In this document: positions 15,093 to 23,318 of the stretch, one piece after another | Position numbering within the stretch: the stretch's first letter is position 1 | Layout: the number at the start of each line of letters is the position of its first letter | Assembly: GCA_938002955.1 (NCBI GenBank) | Contig: CALLAA010000110.1 | Coordinates: 1-47,777 of the forward strand | Length of the DNA stretch: 47,777 bases | Direction: 5' to 3' | Source: an uncultured Acidimicrobiales bacterium | Lineage (GTDB): Bacteria; Actinomycetota; Acidimicrobiia; Acidimicrobiales; SHLQ01 | Translations under genes and position numbers: made by a program | Notes under the pieces: generated by a model | Told to the model about the DNA's origin: nothing | Database searches by the model: none | The model's input: the letters and a program-made list of their open reading frames with translations, nothing else

Positions 15093-17852
15093 CTAGCAGG
15101 CGAATTCTTGTTTCTGCCAGGACAAACCATCGGCTGAGAGCGACGCCACGCACACGCTCACCACGGGCTTCTTTGCCGACTGGTTGGTCGTCATCACCAC
15201 AACGCCGGTCGTATCGGTAACGCCCGAAATCGTCTCGTTGATCGATCCAGAGACCTGAACCGTTACCTCGGCATCGACAACTGGCGAACCGTACTCATCA
15301 ACGACGCCAACAGTCACGACTGCACGACGACTCCCTCTACTCGCAGAAGCTGTCTCTGTCGATATCGAGTCGACCACCAACGTCGACGGTGCTGCCGCCG
15401 TGGTGAAGCGGAAGATCTGGCTGCTGCTCGACCCAAGGTCGTTCAGTGCCTCTACCTGCCACTGATAGGTGACGCCAGAGGTTAGGCCGGATAGTCGAAT
15501 ACTGTTGCTGCTCGTTCGTTGAACCGGAATCACGACATCGCCCGCAACGGTGATCCGATATTCGACCGCTCCAGCTGCTGGAGTCCACGACAGGGTAGGA
15601 CGTGTCGACACACCCGACTGGCCGTCGACTGGAGTCACTTCCGACACGGTCGCAGGAGGTTCGGTCGGCGGCTCTCCTCCGGTCAGCTCGATGAGATCGA
15701 CCGAAACCTGGTCGAAGAATGTATTTCGACCCGTTCGGTCCGTATCAGTGATCCGGATGAAGACCGAACCGCTCGGAGCACCGAGGTCGGCGCTTAAACT
15801 CCCCTGGCCGCTCGTCAATTCGCCTAGCTCCACCCACGGACCGCTGGCCCCAGAGCTCCACGACACGGCAAACCCGTCGTCGGCATCGCCCGCGTCAACG
15901 ACGGAGGCTTCGATCAAGAGCAGGTGGTTGCCGCTGGTGACGTCGATCTGCCAACGATGGTCGAGTTCGTCGTGTCGGAGGTTTGGTCGGCCCCCTGAAC
16001 TCGCCTCTGTTAATACCTGCCGGCCGTTTCCTAACGACTCGGTTGCGGAGAAGCTGCCGGATACTGTGCCACTCACGGTTGTTTCCGCCACAACCGTGTC
16101 GGCTCCTACCGGTTCGATCGGCGGCTCAGGCGTGGTTACCGCTATCGAACCCGATGGCGACGACACGTTAGCCGAGTTGTCTACGGCGAGCACACGGTAT
16201 TGGTACGTCGAGGCAGCATCGACCGTCGTGTCGACGAACTCGGGTTGGATAAGGCCGTCTCCCACGACCACCCAACCAGCTCCCTGGCTCCGTTCGACGA
16301 CGTAGGAGGCAAGGTCCGGTTCGACGTTCCCATCCCAGCGAAGCGCAACCGAGTTCGCACTTGTTTCGGTGATAGCTAGGCCGGTTGGAGCTGCCGGAGC
16401 CTCGACATCTACGGGGCCATCGGCGGCCTCGATAGTGAGCGTGTATTGCCCGAGGCTCGCATATGAGGTCCACCCGGTAGGAGAGGACGCAAGTGGTGTC
16501 CCCCACCCAGCTCCTGCGACACTCACCGTGTACGTGCCAGCGTCAAGATCTGGCAGCTCGATGAGCCCGCTCAGCACTCCGGGTTCGTCACTTATTGCAA
16601 CTACCTGGCCGTCATCGCCCGTGACTACCACCCGCGGATCAAGGTTCGGGTTTGATGGATGCACGGTCACCGAAACCGTAAGCCCACCTGCGGTCGTCAC
16701 GAGGAAGGCGTCGACATCGACAGTTCGAGAGATCACACCCGTGTAGGTTCCGGTTTGTGCCCGAGTAGCGCTGTCAGACGTGTCGCCATGGTCATCTTGG
16801 ACATAGCCAAAACCGTTGCCATTCGTGAGCGATGCAAGTACTTCGAGATCGTCCTCGCCATAACCAAAGTTTGCTTCGCTACCCAAGTTGTTGGCGTCGA
16901 AATATTCGCCTCGCGACCACTGCGTAACCGTGCGATTATACGAGGCGCCCATAATTGGGCCCCATGACTCGTCACCGGCGCCATGACCTCGGTAGTAACC
17001 GGTCGTGCTCTGCCCATCGTGGGCCAGGAGCATTGCATGACCGACCTCGTGGCTGATTGCTTCCACGACTCCGGTACGGCTGGCGTTGAACACAAAGACT
17101 GGCTCATCGACGCGGTCATCGAAGCTTCCGATGTAGGCAATGCCACCACAGCCGCAGAGACCCGCAGAGTCGGAGGTGGTGATGACGCGTGTGCCCCAAC
17201 GTAGATCGCCACTTCCGGTGTTTCGAAGGTCGTCGACCGAAGGCTCGATCGTCGTGACGTTGACGTCGAATGGCGCAAAGTCCTCGGCAACGGCCTCGAA
17301 CGCCGAGCGAATGATGGACAGCTCAGCTGCGGACCATGATGTCGGGTCGCCGTCGGTGTCGTACGGCGGTGACACGATCGTGGGACGCTCGGCGTTGTTC
17401 CACGTCGTCCCTTCGGTCACGTGTCCGTCAAAGTCGAGGTAGATCGTATGGTCTGCTCCAGGTCTACTCGCAAGAAAGAAGACCGCGTCATCGGTCGGCG
17501 GCGCCGCCACTACTGATAGATCGGCCGCGTCGGGCTCGACGAGACGTTCCTCGGTCGCCTCCTCGACATACAGCAGCTCACCGCCACCATCAACAAAGAG
17601 GGTCGGATCACCCCGGAACATGGCCTGCAAAGTCGATGACCGCAAACCATAGGCTCGGGCGACATCGGGAAGCCGTTCTCCCAAAACCGCAATAGCCCGC
17701 TCGCCGTTTGCCCAATCAGGTACCGCTGTGTTTGGTTGGCCATTCCCTCGTTGAGCGCCAGCCGAAGCTGCAGCTCCCGACAGCAAGGCCAATACCGCGA
17801 AACACCCGACAACAAGGTGTCGAGTTCGTTTTGGGCGACGGCGAATTTTCAT
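15093..17852 (-). CDS. Large secreted zinc metalloprotease with FN3 and Ig-like C-terminal domains
   Basis: A 919-residue exported protein. A signal peptide covers about residues 1-34 (RHLVVGCFAVLALLSG...ASAGA). Residues around 52-100 look LysM-like. A metzincin-type catalytic domain runs from about 135, with YLDFDGHVTEGTTW and the zinc site SHEVGHAMLLAH (His268, Glu269, His272, His278). The usual Gly at position 8 of that motif is Leu. Then come a prepeptidase-like beta domain (about 370-470), a fibronectin type III domain (about 485-575), a galactose-binding-like region, another FN3-like domain (about 725-805) and a terminal bacterial Ig-like domain with TVGVVDEYGSPVVDAEVTV. It probably degrades extracellular protein. 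It is a single gene, 97 bp upstream of pcrA. Confidence 0.85.
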   Translation of the reverse strand: MKIRRRPKRTRHLVVGCFAVLALLSGAAASAGAQRGNGQPNTAVPDWANGERAIAVLGERLPDVARAYGLRSSTLQAMFRGDPTLFVDGGGELLYVEEATEERLVEPDAADLSVVAAPPTDDAVFFLASRPGADHTIYLDFDGHVTEGTTWNNAERPTIVSPPYDTDGDPTSWSAAELSIIRSAFEAVAEDFAPFDVNVTTIEPSVDDLRNTGSGDLRWGTRVITTSDSAGLCGCGGIAYIGSFDDRVDEPVFVFNASRTGVVEAISHEVGHAMLLAHDGQSTTGYYRGHGAGDESWGPIMGASYNRTVTQWSRGEYFDANNLGSEANFGYGEDDLEVLASLTNGNGFGYVQDDHGDTSDSATRAQTGTYTGVISRTVDVDAFLVTTAGGLTVSVTVHPSNPNLDPRVVVTGDDGQVVAISDEPGVLSGLIELPDLDAGTYTVSVAGAGWGTPLASSPTGWTSYASLGQYTLTIEAADGPVDVEAPAAPTGLAITETSANSVALRWDGNVEPDLASYVVERSQGAGWVVVGDGLIQPEFVDTTVDAASTYQYRVLAVDNSANVSSPSGSIAVTTPEPPIEPVGADTVVAETTVSGTVSGSFSATESLGNGRQVLTEASSGGRPNLRHDELDHRWQIDVTSGNHLLLIEASVVDAGDADDGFAVSWSSGASGPWVELGELTSGQGSLSADLGAPSGSVFIRITDTDRTGRNTFFDQVSVDLIELTGGEPPTEPPATVSEVTPVDGQSGVSTRPTLSWTPAAGAVEYRITVAGDVVIPVQRTSSNSIRLSGLTSGVTYQWQVEALNDLGSSSSQIFRFTTAAAPSTLVVDSISTETASASRGSRRAVVTVGVVDEYGSPVVDAEVTVQVSGSINETISGVTDTTGVVVMTTNQSAKKPVVSVCVASLSADGLSWQKQEFAC

Positions 17853-18020
17853 AGGTTCTCCTGATTTGATCTAGCAGGATCTCGACCGGCATTGGGAAAA
17901 CCTTGAGTCATTTGACCTAGTCCATGTGGCCGGCAGCGTCGACAGATCGCGAGATGCGAGCTCGCCATGCTTACCTGGGAGGTAATTGTGTGGACTACGT
18001 CGAATCGTTTTGATGAACCC

Positions 18021-18473
18021 ATGACGACGACAACACCAACCCGAACAACGACCCACCCCACCACCGGCCTTTCGGCCCCGGCGACGCAACTAAAGCTCGC
18101 ATCTATTGGCACGCTCGGCTTTGCCCTGATGATCGCCTTTGGCTCACACGAGCTCACCGACGGGCCGCTTCGATGGTTCGCCGACCTCCTCTTTTGGCCG
18201 CTCGGCGACCCGCAGGTGCTCACCAACGAGGCACAACTACTCGCCGCGATCCTCGGTGGAATCATGGCGTCATGGGCCGCGCTCGTGTGGATGCTCACCG
18301 ACGCACTCGCCGCCGAACAGCCGCTGCTGCTGCGCCGCCTCATCCTCACCATGATGACGATTTGGTTCGTGATCGACAGCGCCGGCTCGGTGGCATCGGG
18401 CGGCTGGCTCAACGTCATCGGAAACCTCGCGTTCCTCGCGTTGTTCGTGCTCCCCGCTCGACGCCTCCGATGA
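18021..18473 (+). CDS. Four-helix integral membrane protein
   Basis: A 150-residue protein with a Thr-rich cytoplasmic N terminus and four hydrophobic helices: TLGFALMIAFG, LLAAILGGIMASWAALVWML, LLRRLILTMMTIWFVID and LNVIGNLAFLALFVL. No named family is recognised. Between helices 1 and 2 lies a polar loop with HELTDGPLRWFADLLFWPLG. ATG 18021 is chosen because a longer frame from 17967 adds unconserved-looking residues across the intergenic region. Its stop overlaps an ATG of the following regulator frame (ATGA), so the two genes form an operon. Confidence 0.75.
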   Translation: MTTTTPTRTTTHPTTGLSAPATQLKLASIGTLGFALMIAFGSHELTDGPLRWFADLLFWPLGDPQVLTNEAQLLAAILGGIMASWAALVWMLTDALAAEQPLLLRRLILTMMTIWFVIDSAGSVASGGWLNVIGNLAFLALFVLPARRLR

Positions 18474-18487
18474 CCTACGGTGGCGCG

Positions 18488-19264
18488 ATGAGCACCCCTA
18501 CGACGACTGCGGCCTTTGGATCTGTCCTAAAGGAATGGCGAGGCGTCCGAAGAATGAGCCAGCTCGAACTCGGGTCGATCGCCGAGGTGTCTCCACGGCA
18601 CATCTCGTTTCTCGAGTCCGGACGGTCGAATCCGAGCCGACCGATGGTGCTCCACCTCAGCGAGGTGCTCGACGTTCCTCGACAGGAGAGAAACCGCTTC
18701 CTCAGCGCAGCTGGCTTTGCGCCAATCTACGAACAGCATGACCCCGACGGCGAGGCAATGGAACCCATACGTCAGGCAATCCAATGGACGCTCGAACAGC
18801 ACGATCCTTTTCCGGCCATCGTCCTCGACCGACACTGGAACGTTCTCCAAGTCAACAACAGCGCGGCCATGATGTTCTCGATGCTGGGACTCGAGTCATC
18901 GATCAACATGATCGATGTGTTCGTCCACGACTCGGCGATCCGGACGCAGATCGTGAACTGGTCCGAGGTCGGCTACTTCTTACTGACCCGCCTGCGGACG
19001 GAGAACACATCGCTCGGTGGCGACCCGTTCATCGAGCAGGCAATCGCTGCCCTTTCGGCCGATGCTGCGATCGCGCCACCGACGTCGGCCACGTTGCCAC
19101 CAGCGCTACCCGCAATCTTCCAGATCGGGGACATGACCGTCTCGTTGCTGTCGACGATCGCACAGTTTGGTTCGGCCGAGGACATTGCACTGGCCGATCA
19201 ACGGATCGAGTTGTTCTTTCCTGGTGACGAACCGACCAGAGAATTGTTTCTGGCTACCGGCTAG
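18488..19264 (+). CDS. MmyB-like XRE-family transcriptional regulator
   Basis: A 258-residue regulator. The N terminus is an XRE helix-turn-helix: VLKEWRGVRRMSQLELGS, then VSPRHISFLESGRSNPSR. The rest is a MmyB-like ligand-binding domain, with the typical PFPAIVLDRHWNVLQVNNSA at about 99-118 and a C-terminal IALADQRIELFFPGDEPT. These domains bind fatty-acid-like ligands in known structures, which suggests sensing of a small hydrophobic molecule. ATG 18488 gives the natural N terminus, while ATG 18470 would add six residues and overlap the upstream stop. It ends 11 bp inside the convergent propeller gene. Confidence 0.87.
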   Translation: MSTPTTTAAFGSVLKEWRGVRRMSQLELGSIAEVSPRHISFLESGRSNPSRPMVLHLSEVLDVPRQERNRFLSAAGFAPIYEQHDPDGEAMEPIRQAIQWTLEQHDPFPAIVLDRHWNVLQVNNSAAMMFSMLGLESSINMIDVFVHDSAIRTQIVNWSEVGYFLLTRLRTENTSLGGDPFIEQAIAALSADAAIAPPTSATLPPALPAIFQIGDMTVSLLSTIAQFGSAEDIALADQRIELFFPGDEPTRELFLATG

Positions 19265-20687
19265 CGACGATCCATGTCGTGCCAGATTCACTGGTCTGCA
19301 CCATGACGATCTCGCTGCTTCCGGTGGCGACCAGCCGCAACCGGTCGGGAGCAGCTACGTCGATCTGCGCGGTGGAGAACGAGTCTTCATCGGCGATTGC
19401 GACGACCGAGGACGAACCGTCCTCGCCGAGGAATCCCATCGTCGAGGCACTGACCGAGACACCACGGTTGGACGCTGCAGACAATGCCGTCCATGTGATT
19501 CCGCCATCGTTGGAGACCAAGGTCCCCGCAGCAGCGTCATCGATGTTGCGCAAGATCACCGCGCCGTCGGCAACCGACACCGTGTGGTTCGCAACATCGA
19601 CGCCGGCCGATGCCAAGGCCTGGACGTCCCAGTCAGCAGCGTCCGTCGAGCGGAACAAGGCAACGCCAAGATCGCTCGTGCGGCCGGCGACGACGAAAGC
19701 ATCGCCGACGGTGGTGGCGCCGCTCAGGGAGAGCGCATCCAGGCGACCGGTGCGCTCGTATGGCCCACCGATCGGCCCGGACCACACCTGGGGCGACTGA
19801 TCGTCTCCGATGACAATCACCCCAGGTGAGCCAACAGCAAGGTCGGTGGCATAGACCTCGCTGCCAGCGAGCGGTGCGGATACGTCCCACGTCACCATGT
19901 CCGAAGACGTGCCGATGAGTACCCGCTTAACTCCTGCGCTTGCATCGAAGCGCTCAAATAGTGCGACGTAGGTTCCGTCGTGTTCGCGAAGGATCGACGC
20001 CGTTGCGTCCTCTGGGACGCCGACGAGTTCTGTGCTCGTCCAGTCGAGACCATTCTCTGATGCCAATGCCATCGCCATCGTGCTGTCGCCAAAGGCTGCA
20101 GCAAGGCCGACGTAACCACCCGCTCCGTCGGCGAGCACCAAGACGCCCGATCCGCTCGAGAGGCCAACCGCCGATTCGCGCGTTTCGACCGTCATGGTCG
20201 CATCATCGTTTTGCAGCAGTGTCGCCGAACCAAAGTCCGCAGTTGTTGTCGTGCCGGCGTCGACGGTCCCAGCCTCATCGGCGTCGACCGATGACTCCTC
20301 GACAGGATCATCAGACGCGGCATCGACGATCGCTTCGGTGTCGGCCGATGCATCGTCCGTTACGTCCTCGGCATCGACCGCGGCCATATCGCTGGACGCG
20401 ACGTCGTCATCGAGCACTTCGGTGGCTTCCGACTGCGCAGCAGCGTCGCTGTTCGGTGCAGCGTCGGCGACTTCGACGGTCGTCTGGCCGTTTGGCTGGC
20501 TGGCGTAGAAGGCACCGAACAGGAGCGAGCTGCTGAGGAGCACTGCGCCACTGGCGCCGAGGACCCGGTTGCGATGGCGTCGGTCGTTGGCGACCGAGGC
20601 GAGCTCGTCGATCGATGGAGCGACGCCCACGTTGGTTGATCGGCCGGAGCGTTCAAGCTCGGCGCGCAAGCGGTCTTCAAGATTCAT
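19254..20687 (-). CDS. Membrane-anchored BNR/propeller-like protein, putative anti-sigma partner (module 1)
   Basis: A 477-residue protein starting MNLEDRLRAELERSGRS, a cytoplasmic segment of about 40 residues, then one transmembrane helix (about 43-62). A long acidic Ala/Asp/Ser-rich stalk (about 70-150) leads to an extracellular domain with repeated Asp-box-like units: ASENGLDWTST, TSSDMVTWDVS, STDAADWDVQA and SNDGGITWTA, typical of sialidase-like beta-propellers. It overlaps the sigma gene by 4 bp (ATGA), the usual place for an anti-sigma factor. A zinc anti-sigma HxxxCxxC motif is absent. It is a paralogue of 21358-22674. The anti-sigma role is inference from topology and gene order. Confidence 0.75.
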   Translation of the reverse strand: MNLEDRLRAELERSGRSTNVGVAPSIDELASVANDRRHRNRVLGASGAVLLSSSLLFGAFYASQPNGQTTVEVADAAPNSDAAAQSEATEVLDDDVASSDMAAVDAEDVTDDASADTEAIVDAASDDPVEESSVDADEAGTVDAGTTTTADFGSATLLQNDDATMTVETRESAVGLSSGSGVLVLADGAGGYVGLAAAFGDSTMAMALASENGLDWTSTELVGVPEDATASILREHDGTYVALFERFDASAGVKRVLIGTSSDMVTWDVSAPLAGSEVYATDLAVGSPGVIVIGDDQSPQVWSGPIGGPYERTGRLDALSLSGATTVGDAFVVAGRTSDLGVALFRSTDAADWDVQALASAGVDVANHTVSVADGAVILRNIDDAAAGTLVSNDGGITWTALSAASNRGVSVSASTMGFLGEDGSSSVVAIADEDSFSTAQIDVAAPDRLRLVATGSSEIVMVQTSESGTTWIVASR

Positions 20688-21154
20688 GATTCGTCTCCGA
20701 GGAGTCGGTTGAGTTCGTGCAGTGCACGATTGGTACGGCTCTTGACCGTGCCAGGCGAAATGTCGAGGGCGTCGGCGGTCGCGTCGATCGTCCAGTCGAG
20801 GAAGTATCGAAGGACCAACACGTTGCGTTGCTCCTCGGGCAGTGTTCGCAGCGCGTTTGTGAGCTGCGGGTCCGGGGTTGGGTCGGTGGTCGATTCCGGA
20901 CGGGCGATCGTGGATGCGAACCGTCGATCCCGGCTGCGTCGCCGGAATCGGCTCGTGGCCCAATTGCGGGCGGTGCGGTACACCCACGCGGCGGGTTCGT
21001 CGAAGGAGCCAACGGCGTGCCAGCGATGCAGGGCCCGAGTAAATGCTTCGTCCACGGCTTCGGTGGCGAGTGCGTCGTCGCCGAGCGCGATCGATAGCGC
21101 TCGGACCAAGCGGTCTCGCTCACCGGCGTAGACGGTGGAAAAGTCGTTGTTCAT
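20684..21154 (-). CDS. ECF-type RNA polymerase sigma factor (module 1)
   Basis: A 156-residue sigma factor. Region 2 reads ALATEAVDEAFTRALHRW...WVYRTARNWATSRFRRR. Region 4 reads LPEEQRNVLVLRYFLDWTID and then ADALDISPGTVKSRTNRALHEL. It resembles the SigE-like/SACE group of actinobacterial ECF factors. It is clearly paralogous to the sigma gene at 22671, with IARPES, VLVLRYF and ISPGTVKSRT in common. ATG 21154 is chosen because the N terminus then aligns with the other copy. A GTG at 21244 lies close to the predicted transcription start and could give a leaderless, 30-residue longer form. Confidence 0.88.
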   Translation of the reverse strand: MNNDFSTVYAGERDRLVRALSIALGDDALATEAVDEAFTRALHRWHAVGSFDEPAAWVYRTARNWATSRFRRRSRDRRFASTIARPESTTDPTPDPQLTNALRTLPEEQRNVLVLRYFLDWTIDATADALDISPGTVKSRTNRALHELNRLLGDES

Positions 21155-21253
21155 CACCCGTACCTGGCTTTGGGCACGGCGAGAACGAGCGCCGGCGACC
21201 ACGGGGTGGCCGGGCAGCACTGCTGATCTCGAAATCGTGTCCACGCCTGCTCT

Positions 21254-21278
21254 ACGCCCATCTCACGTGAAAGGTTCC
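21254..21278 (-). promoter_or_regulatory. ECF-type promoter candidate for module 1
   Basis: On the minus strand GGAACC (21278-21273) is followed after exactly 16 nt by CGTAG (CGT at 21256-21254). GGAAC with 16-17 nt to a CGTC/CGTA-like -10 is the usual ECF promoter shape. The same combination and spacing occurs in front of module 2. Confidence 0.55.
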
Positions 21279-21308
21279 CAGAAAAACCAGATTTCTCCCA
21301 AACGCCCA

Positions 21309-21357
21309 CGCCAACCCCCATAACGCCGGGTCTGACCCGGTGTTGTGGGGGTTGGCG
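21309..21357 (-). terminator. 24-bp stem terminator after module 2
   Basis: Directly after the stop codon of the module 2 propeller gene, CGCCAACCCCC... pairs with ...GGGGGTTGGCG over 24 bp with two G-U type pairs and a tiny loop. It separates module 2 from the module 1 promoter, so the modules are probably independent transcription units. Confidence 0.8.
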
Positions 21358-22674
21358 CTAGCGGAGCGGGACTCGCACGTAGTTGAGCTCGGCGGTTTCG
21401 GCGACTTGCAGGAGCACTTCGTCGGCACTCACTCCGATCAGGATCGCGGTCGCCGACGCAGGAACGAACGGTTCGAGGTTGATCTCGCGGAACTCAGCGC
21501 CGGTCGATACCACCAGCCCGACGCGAGCCGTCACGGAGCCTTCGACTTCTTGCTCGGCCTCGCCGGTGAGCAACACGGCCACAGCCTCGTTACTCGACCG
21601 CACATCGAATGACCACCAGGACGCGTTCGCAACAGTGTTCGGGACACCGACAGGTGTCCACGACGAACCGCCGTCGACCGACTCAAAGATCTGGAAGATG
21701 CCAGCGCCGCTGAGATTGGTGGACCCAATCGATAGCAATTTGCCGTCGGCCGAGGCGATCGTGGAGAACTGATTCGCCGGGTCGGCAACGGTGGCCGCCG
21801 ACCACGAGTCGCCGTTCGTCGATGTCCACACCTCGGGCGCTCCGTCGCCGAAGGCCGACAGCGCAAAGCCTGAGCTCGTCGCTGAAATTCGGTCGACACC
21901 GAACTCGACAGCATCGAGCACCATCGCTTGGTATGGGCCACCGATGGGGCCGCGAATGACGTACCCCGTTGGCGAAAACTCACCCTGCTCATCTTCGGCC
22001 GACGCGCCGAAGGCCGACGCCGTGGTCACGACCTGACCATCGCGAATGGCGAGGCCCGATACGAACGCGTCCGGTTCGTCGGCGAGCACCGCGATGAGGG
22101 TCCAGTTGGTTCCGTCCGTTGCGGTACCGATGAAGTTCTGCGGTGTTCCGGTGTTCTTATCGAATGTTCGGAACACACCAGCGAGCATGCCGTCACTGTG
22201 GGTCAACGCTGCAATCTCGATGTTGTCGTCGAGTCCGGTGGTTGGCGTTTCTTGCCAGTTCACGCCGTCATCTGAATCGATCGCGAGTATCGAACCGGCG
22301 TCATTGCGGAGGCCGACGAAGCCATCGTCGACGCCGACGATGACATCGAAGCTTGCGACCGGCCCGTCGAACATTGCAGAGTCGCTAGCCCCGGGCTCAA
22401 TCATTGCGGATTCCATGACGGCATCGTCCTGGGCCATCTCGTCCTGGGCCATCTCGTCGAGGGCGATGTCGTCGCTGTCCGACGTACCGACCAGCGATGT
22501 AGCGCCGAGCACCAGGCCGATCCCGACCACACCGGCTGCCAAGCCAGCACCGATCTGATTGCGACGGGTACGTCGTTTGCCCGCAGCCGAGATATCGCTC
22601 GCCGAAGCGTGTCCCTCGACGAAGAGGTCCTCCGCGGAATGCATGTGGTTTCTGAGACGGTCTTCGAGGTTCAT
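21358..22674 (-). CDS. Membrane-anchored BNR/propeller-like protein, putative anti-sigma partner (module 2)
   Basis: A 438-residue paralogue of 19254-20687, again beginning MNLEDRLR. A basic stretch (KRRTRRNQ) precedes one transmembrane helix (about 37-58), then a short acidic stalk that repeats DEMAQDEMAQDD. The extracellular domain has Asp-box-like units: DSDDGVNWQET, TATDGTNWTLI, STNGDSWSAAT and SVDGGSSWTPV. It overlaps its sigma gene by 4 bp. Its stalk is much shorter than that of the other copy. Holding the sigma factor at the membrane and releasing it on an outside signal is the likely role, but no known anti-sigma domain is seen. Confidence 0.75.
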   Translation of the reverse strand: MNLEDRLRNHMHSAEDLFVEGHASASDISAAGKRRTRRNQIGAGLAAGVVGIGLVLGATSLVGTSDSDDIALDEMAQDEMAQDDAVMESAMIEPGASDSAMFDGPVASFDVIVGVDDGFVGLRNDAGSILAIDSDDGVNWQETPTTGLDDNIEIAALTHSDGMLAGVFRTFDKNTGTPQNFIGTATDGTNWTLIAVLADEPDAFVSGLAIRDGQVVTTASAFGASAEDEQGEFSPTGYVIRGPIGGPYQAMVLDAVEFGVDRISATSSGFALSAFGDGAPEVWTSTNGDSWSAATVADPANQFSTIASADGKLLSIGSTNLSGAGIFQIFESVDGGSSWTPVGVPNTVANASWWSFDVRSSNEAVAVLLTGEAEQEVEGSVTARVGLVVSTGAEFREINLEPFVPASATAILIGVSADEVLLQVAETAELNYVRVPLR

Positions 22675-23225
22675 GAGGGGATCTCCGTCGTCGAGCCGCC
22701 ATCTTCTGGATCGAGCTGCTTCGCCATCGCATCGAGCGCACGACTCGTGCGGCTCTTGACCGTGCCGGGTGAAATCTCGAGCGCCTCGGCGGTGGCCTGC
22801 ACGTCCCAGTCGTAGAAGTAGCGAAGGACGAGCACTGCACGATGCTCATCGGTGAGCGTGGCAAGCGCAGCCTCGATCGTTGGGTCGAATTCTGGGTCGA
22901 CGACCGACTCGGGGCGAGCAATGCGCGGCGCATATTCACGATCACGCTTCCGCCGTCGAAACCTGCTCGTCGCCCAGTTGTAGGCAACCCGGTAAACCCA
23001 CCCCTCTGGGCGGCTATATGAACCAACCTTGTCCCAACGCTGAACCGCCCGTGTCATTGCCTCATCGACGGCCTCCGACGCGAGTGCGCTGTCGCCGATG
23101 GTCATCGACAATGCCCGCACCAGAGCATTCCGGTTCGCGGCGAAGAACGCACCGAACGGCTGAACGGTCGAACTTGCGTCGTCTGGGTGGGAGGTTGCTT
23201 GGGCAGCAAAGGCACCGTTTGCCAT
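22671..23225 (-). CDS. ECF-type RNA polymerase sigma factor (module 2)
   Basis: A 184-residue sigma factor. Region 2 spans about 45-95 (SALASEAVDEAMTRAVQRW, then WVYRVAYNWATSRFRRRK). Region 4 spans about 120-175 (LTDEHRAVLVLRYFYDWDVQ, then AEALEISPGTVKSRTSRALD). It is about 60 % identical by eye to the module 1 sigma factor in the aligned core. ATG 23225 gives a leader of about 20-25 nt behind the predicted ECF promoter. The gene is divergent from the F420-type oxidoreductase gene at 23319. Confidence 0.88.
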   Translation of the reverse strand: MANGAFAAQATSHPDDASSTVQPFGAFFAANRNALVRALSMTIGDSALASEAVDEAMTRAVQRWDKVGSYSRPEGWVYRVAYNWATSRFRRRKRDREYAPRIARPESVVDPEFDPTIEAALATLTDEHRAVLVLRYFYDWDVQATAEALEISPGTVKSRTSRALDAMAKQLDPEDGGSTTEIPS

Positions 23226-23255
23226 AGCCACAGTTGTAGTGCGCACGTCATGTAC

Positions 23256-23280
23256 ACGCCGCGAACCCACGATCGGTTCC
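23256..23280 (-). promoter_or_regulatory. ECF-type promoter candidate for module 2
   Basis: On the minus strand GGAACC (23280-23275) is followed after exactly 16 nt by CGTGTA (CGT at 23258-23256). This has the same -35 element and spacing as the module 1 candidate at 21254-21278, which suggests recognition by one or both of the local sigma factors. Confidence 0.55.
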
Positions 23281-23318
23281 ATCAAATTTCGAAAACGAAC
23301 GTGACTACATTGAGTGCC

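Noticed and set aside
17849-18418. A 189-codon minus-strand frame opposite the four-helix membrane protein
   Set aside because: The plus-strand product has clean hydrophobic helices and is coupled to the MmyB-like gene; the minus-strand product has no pattern.
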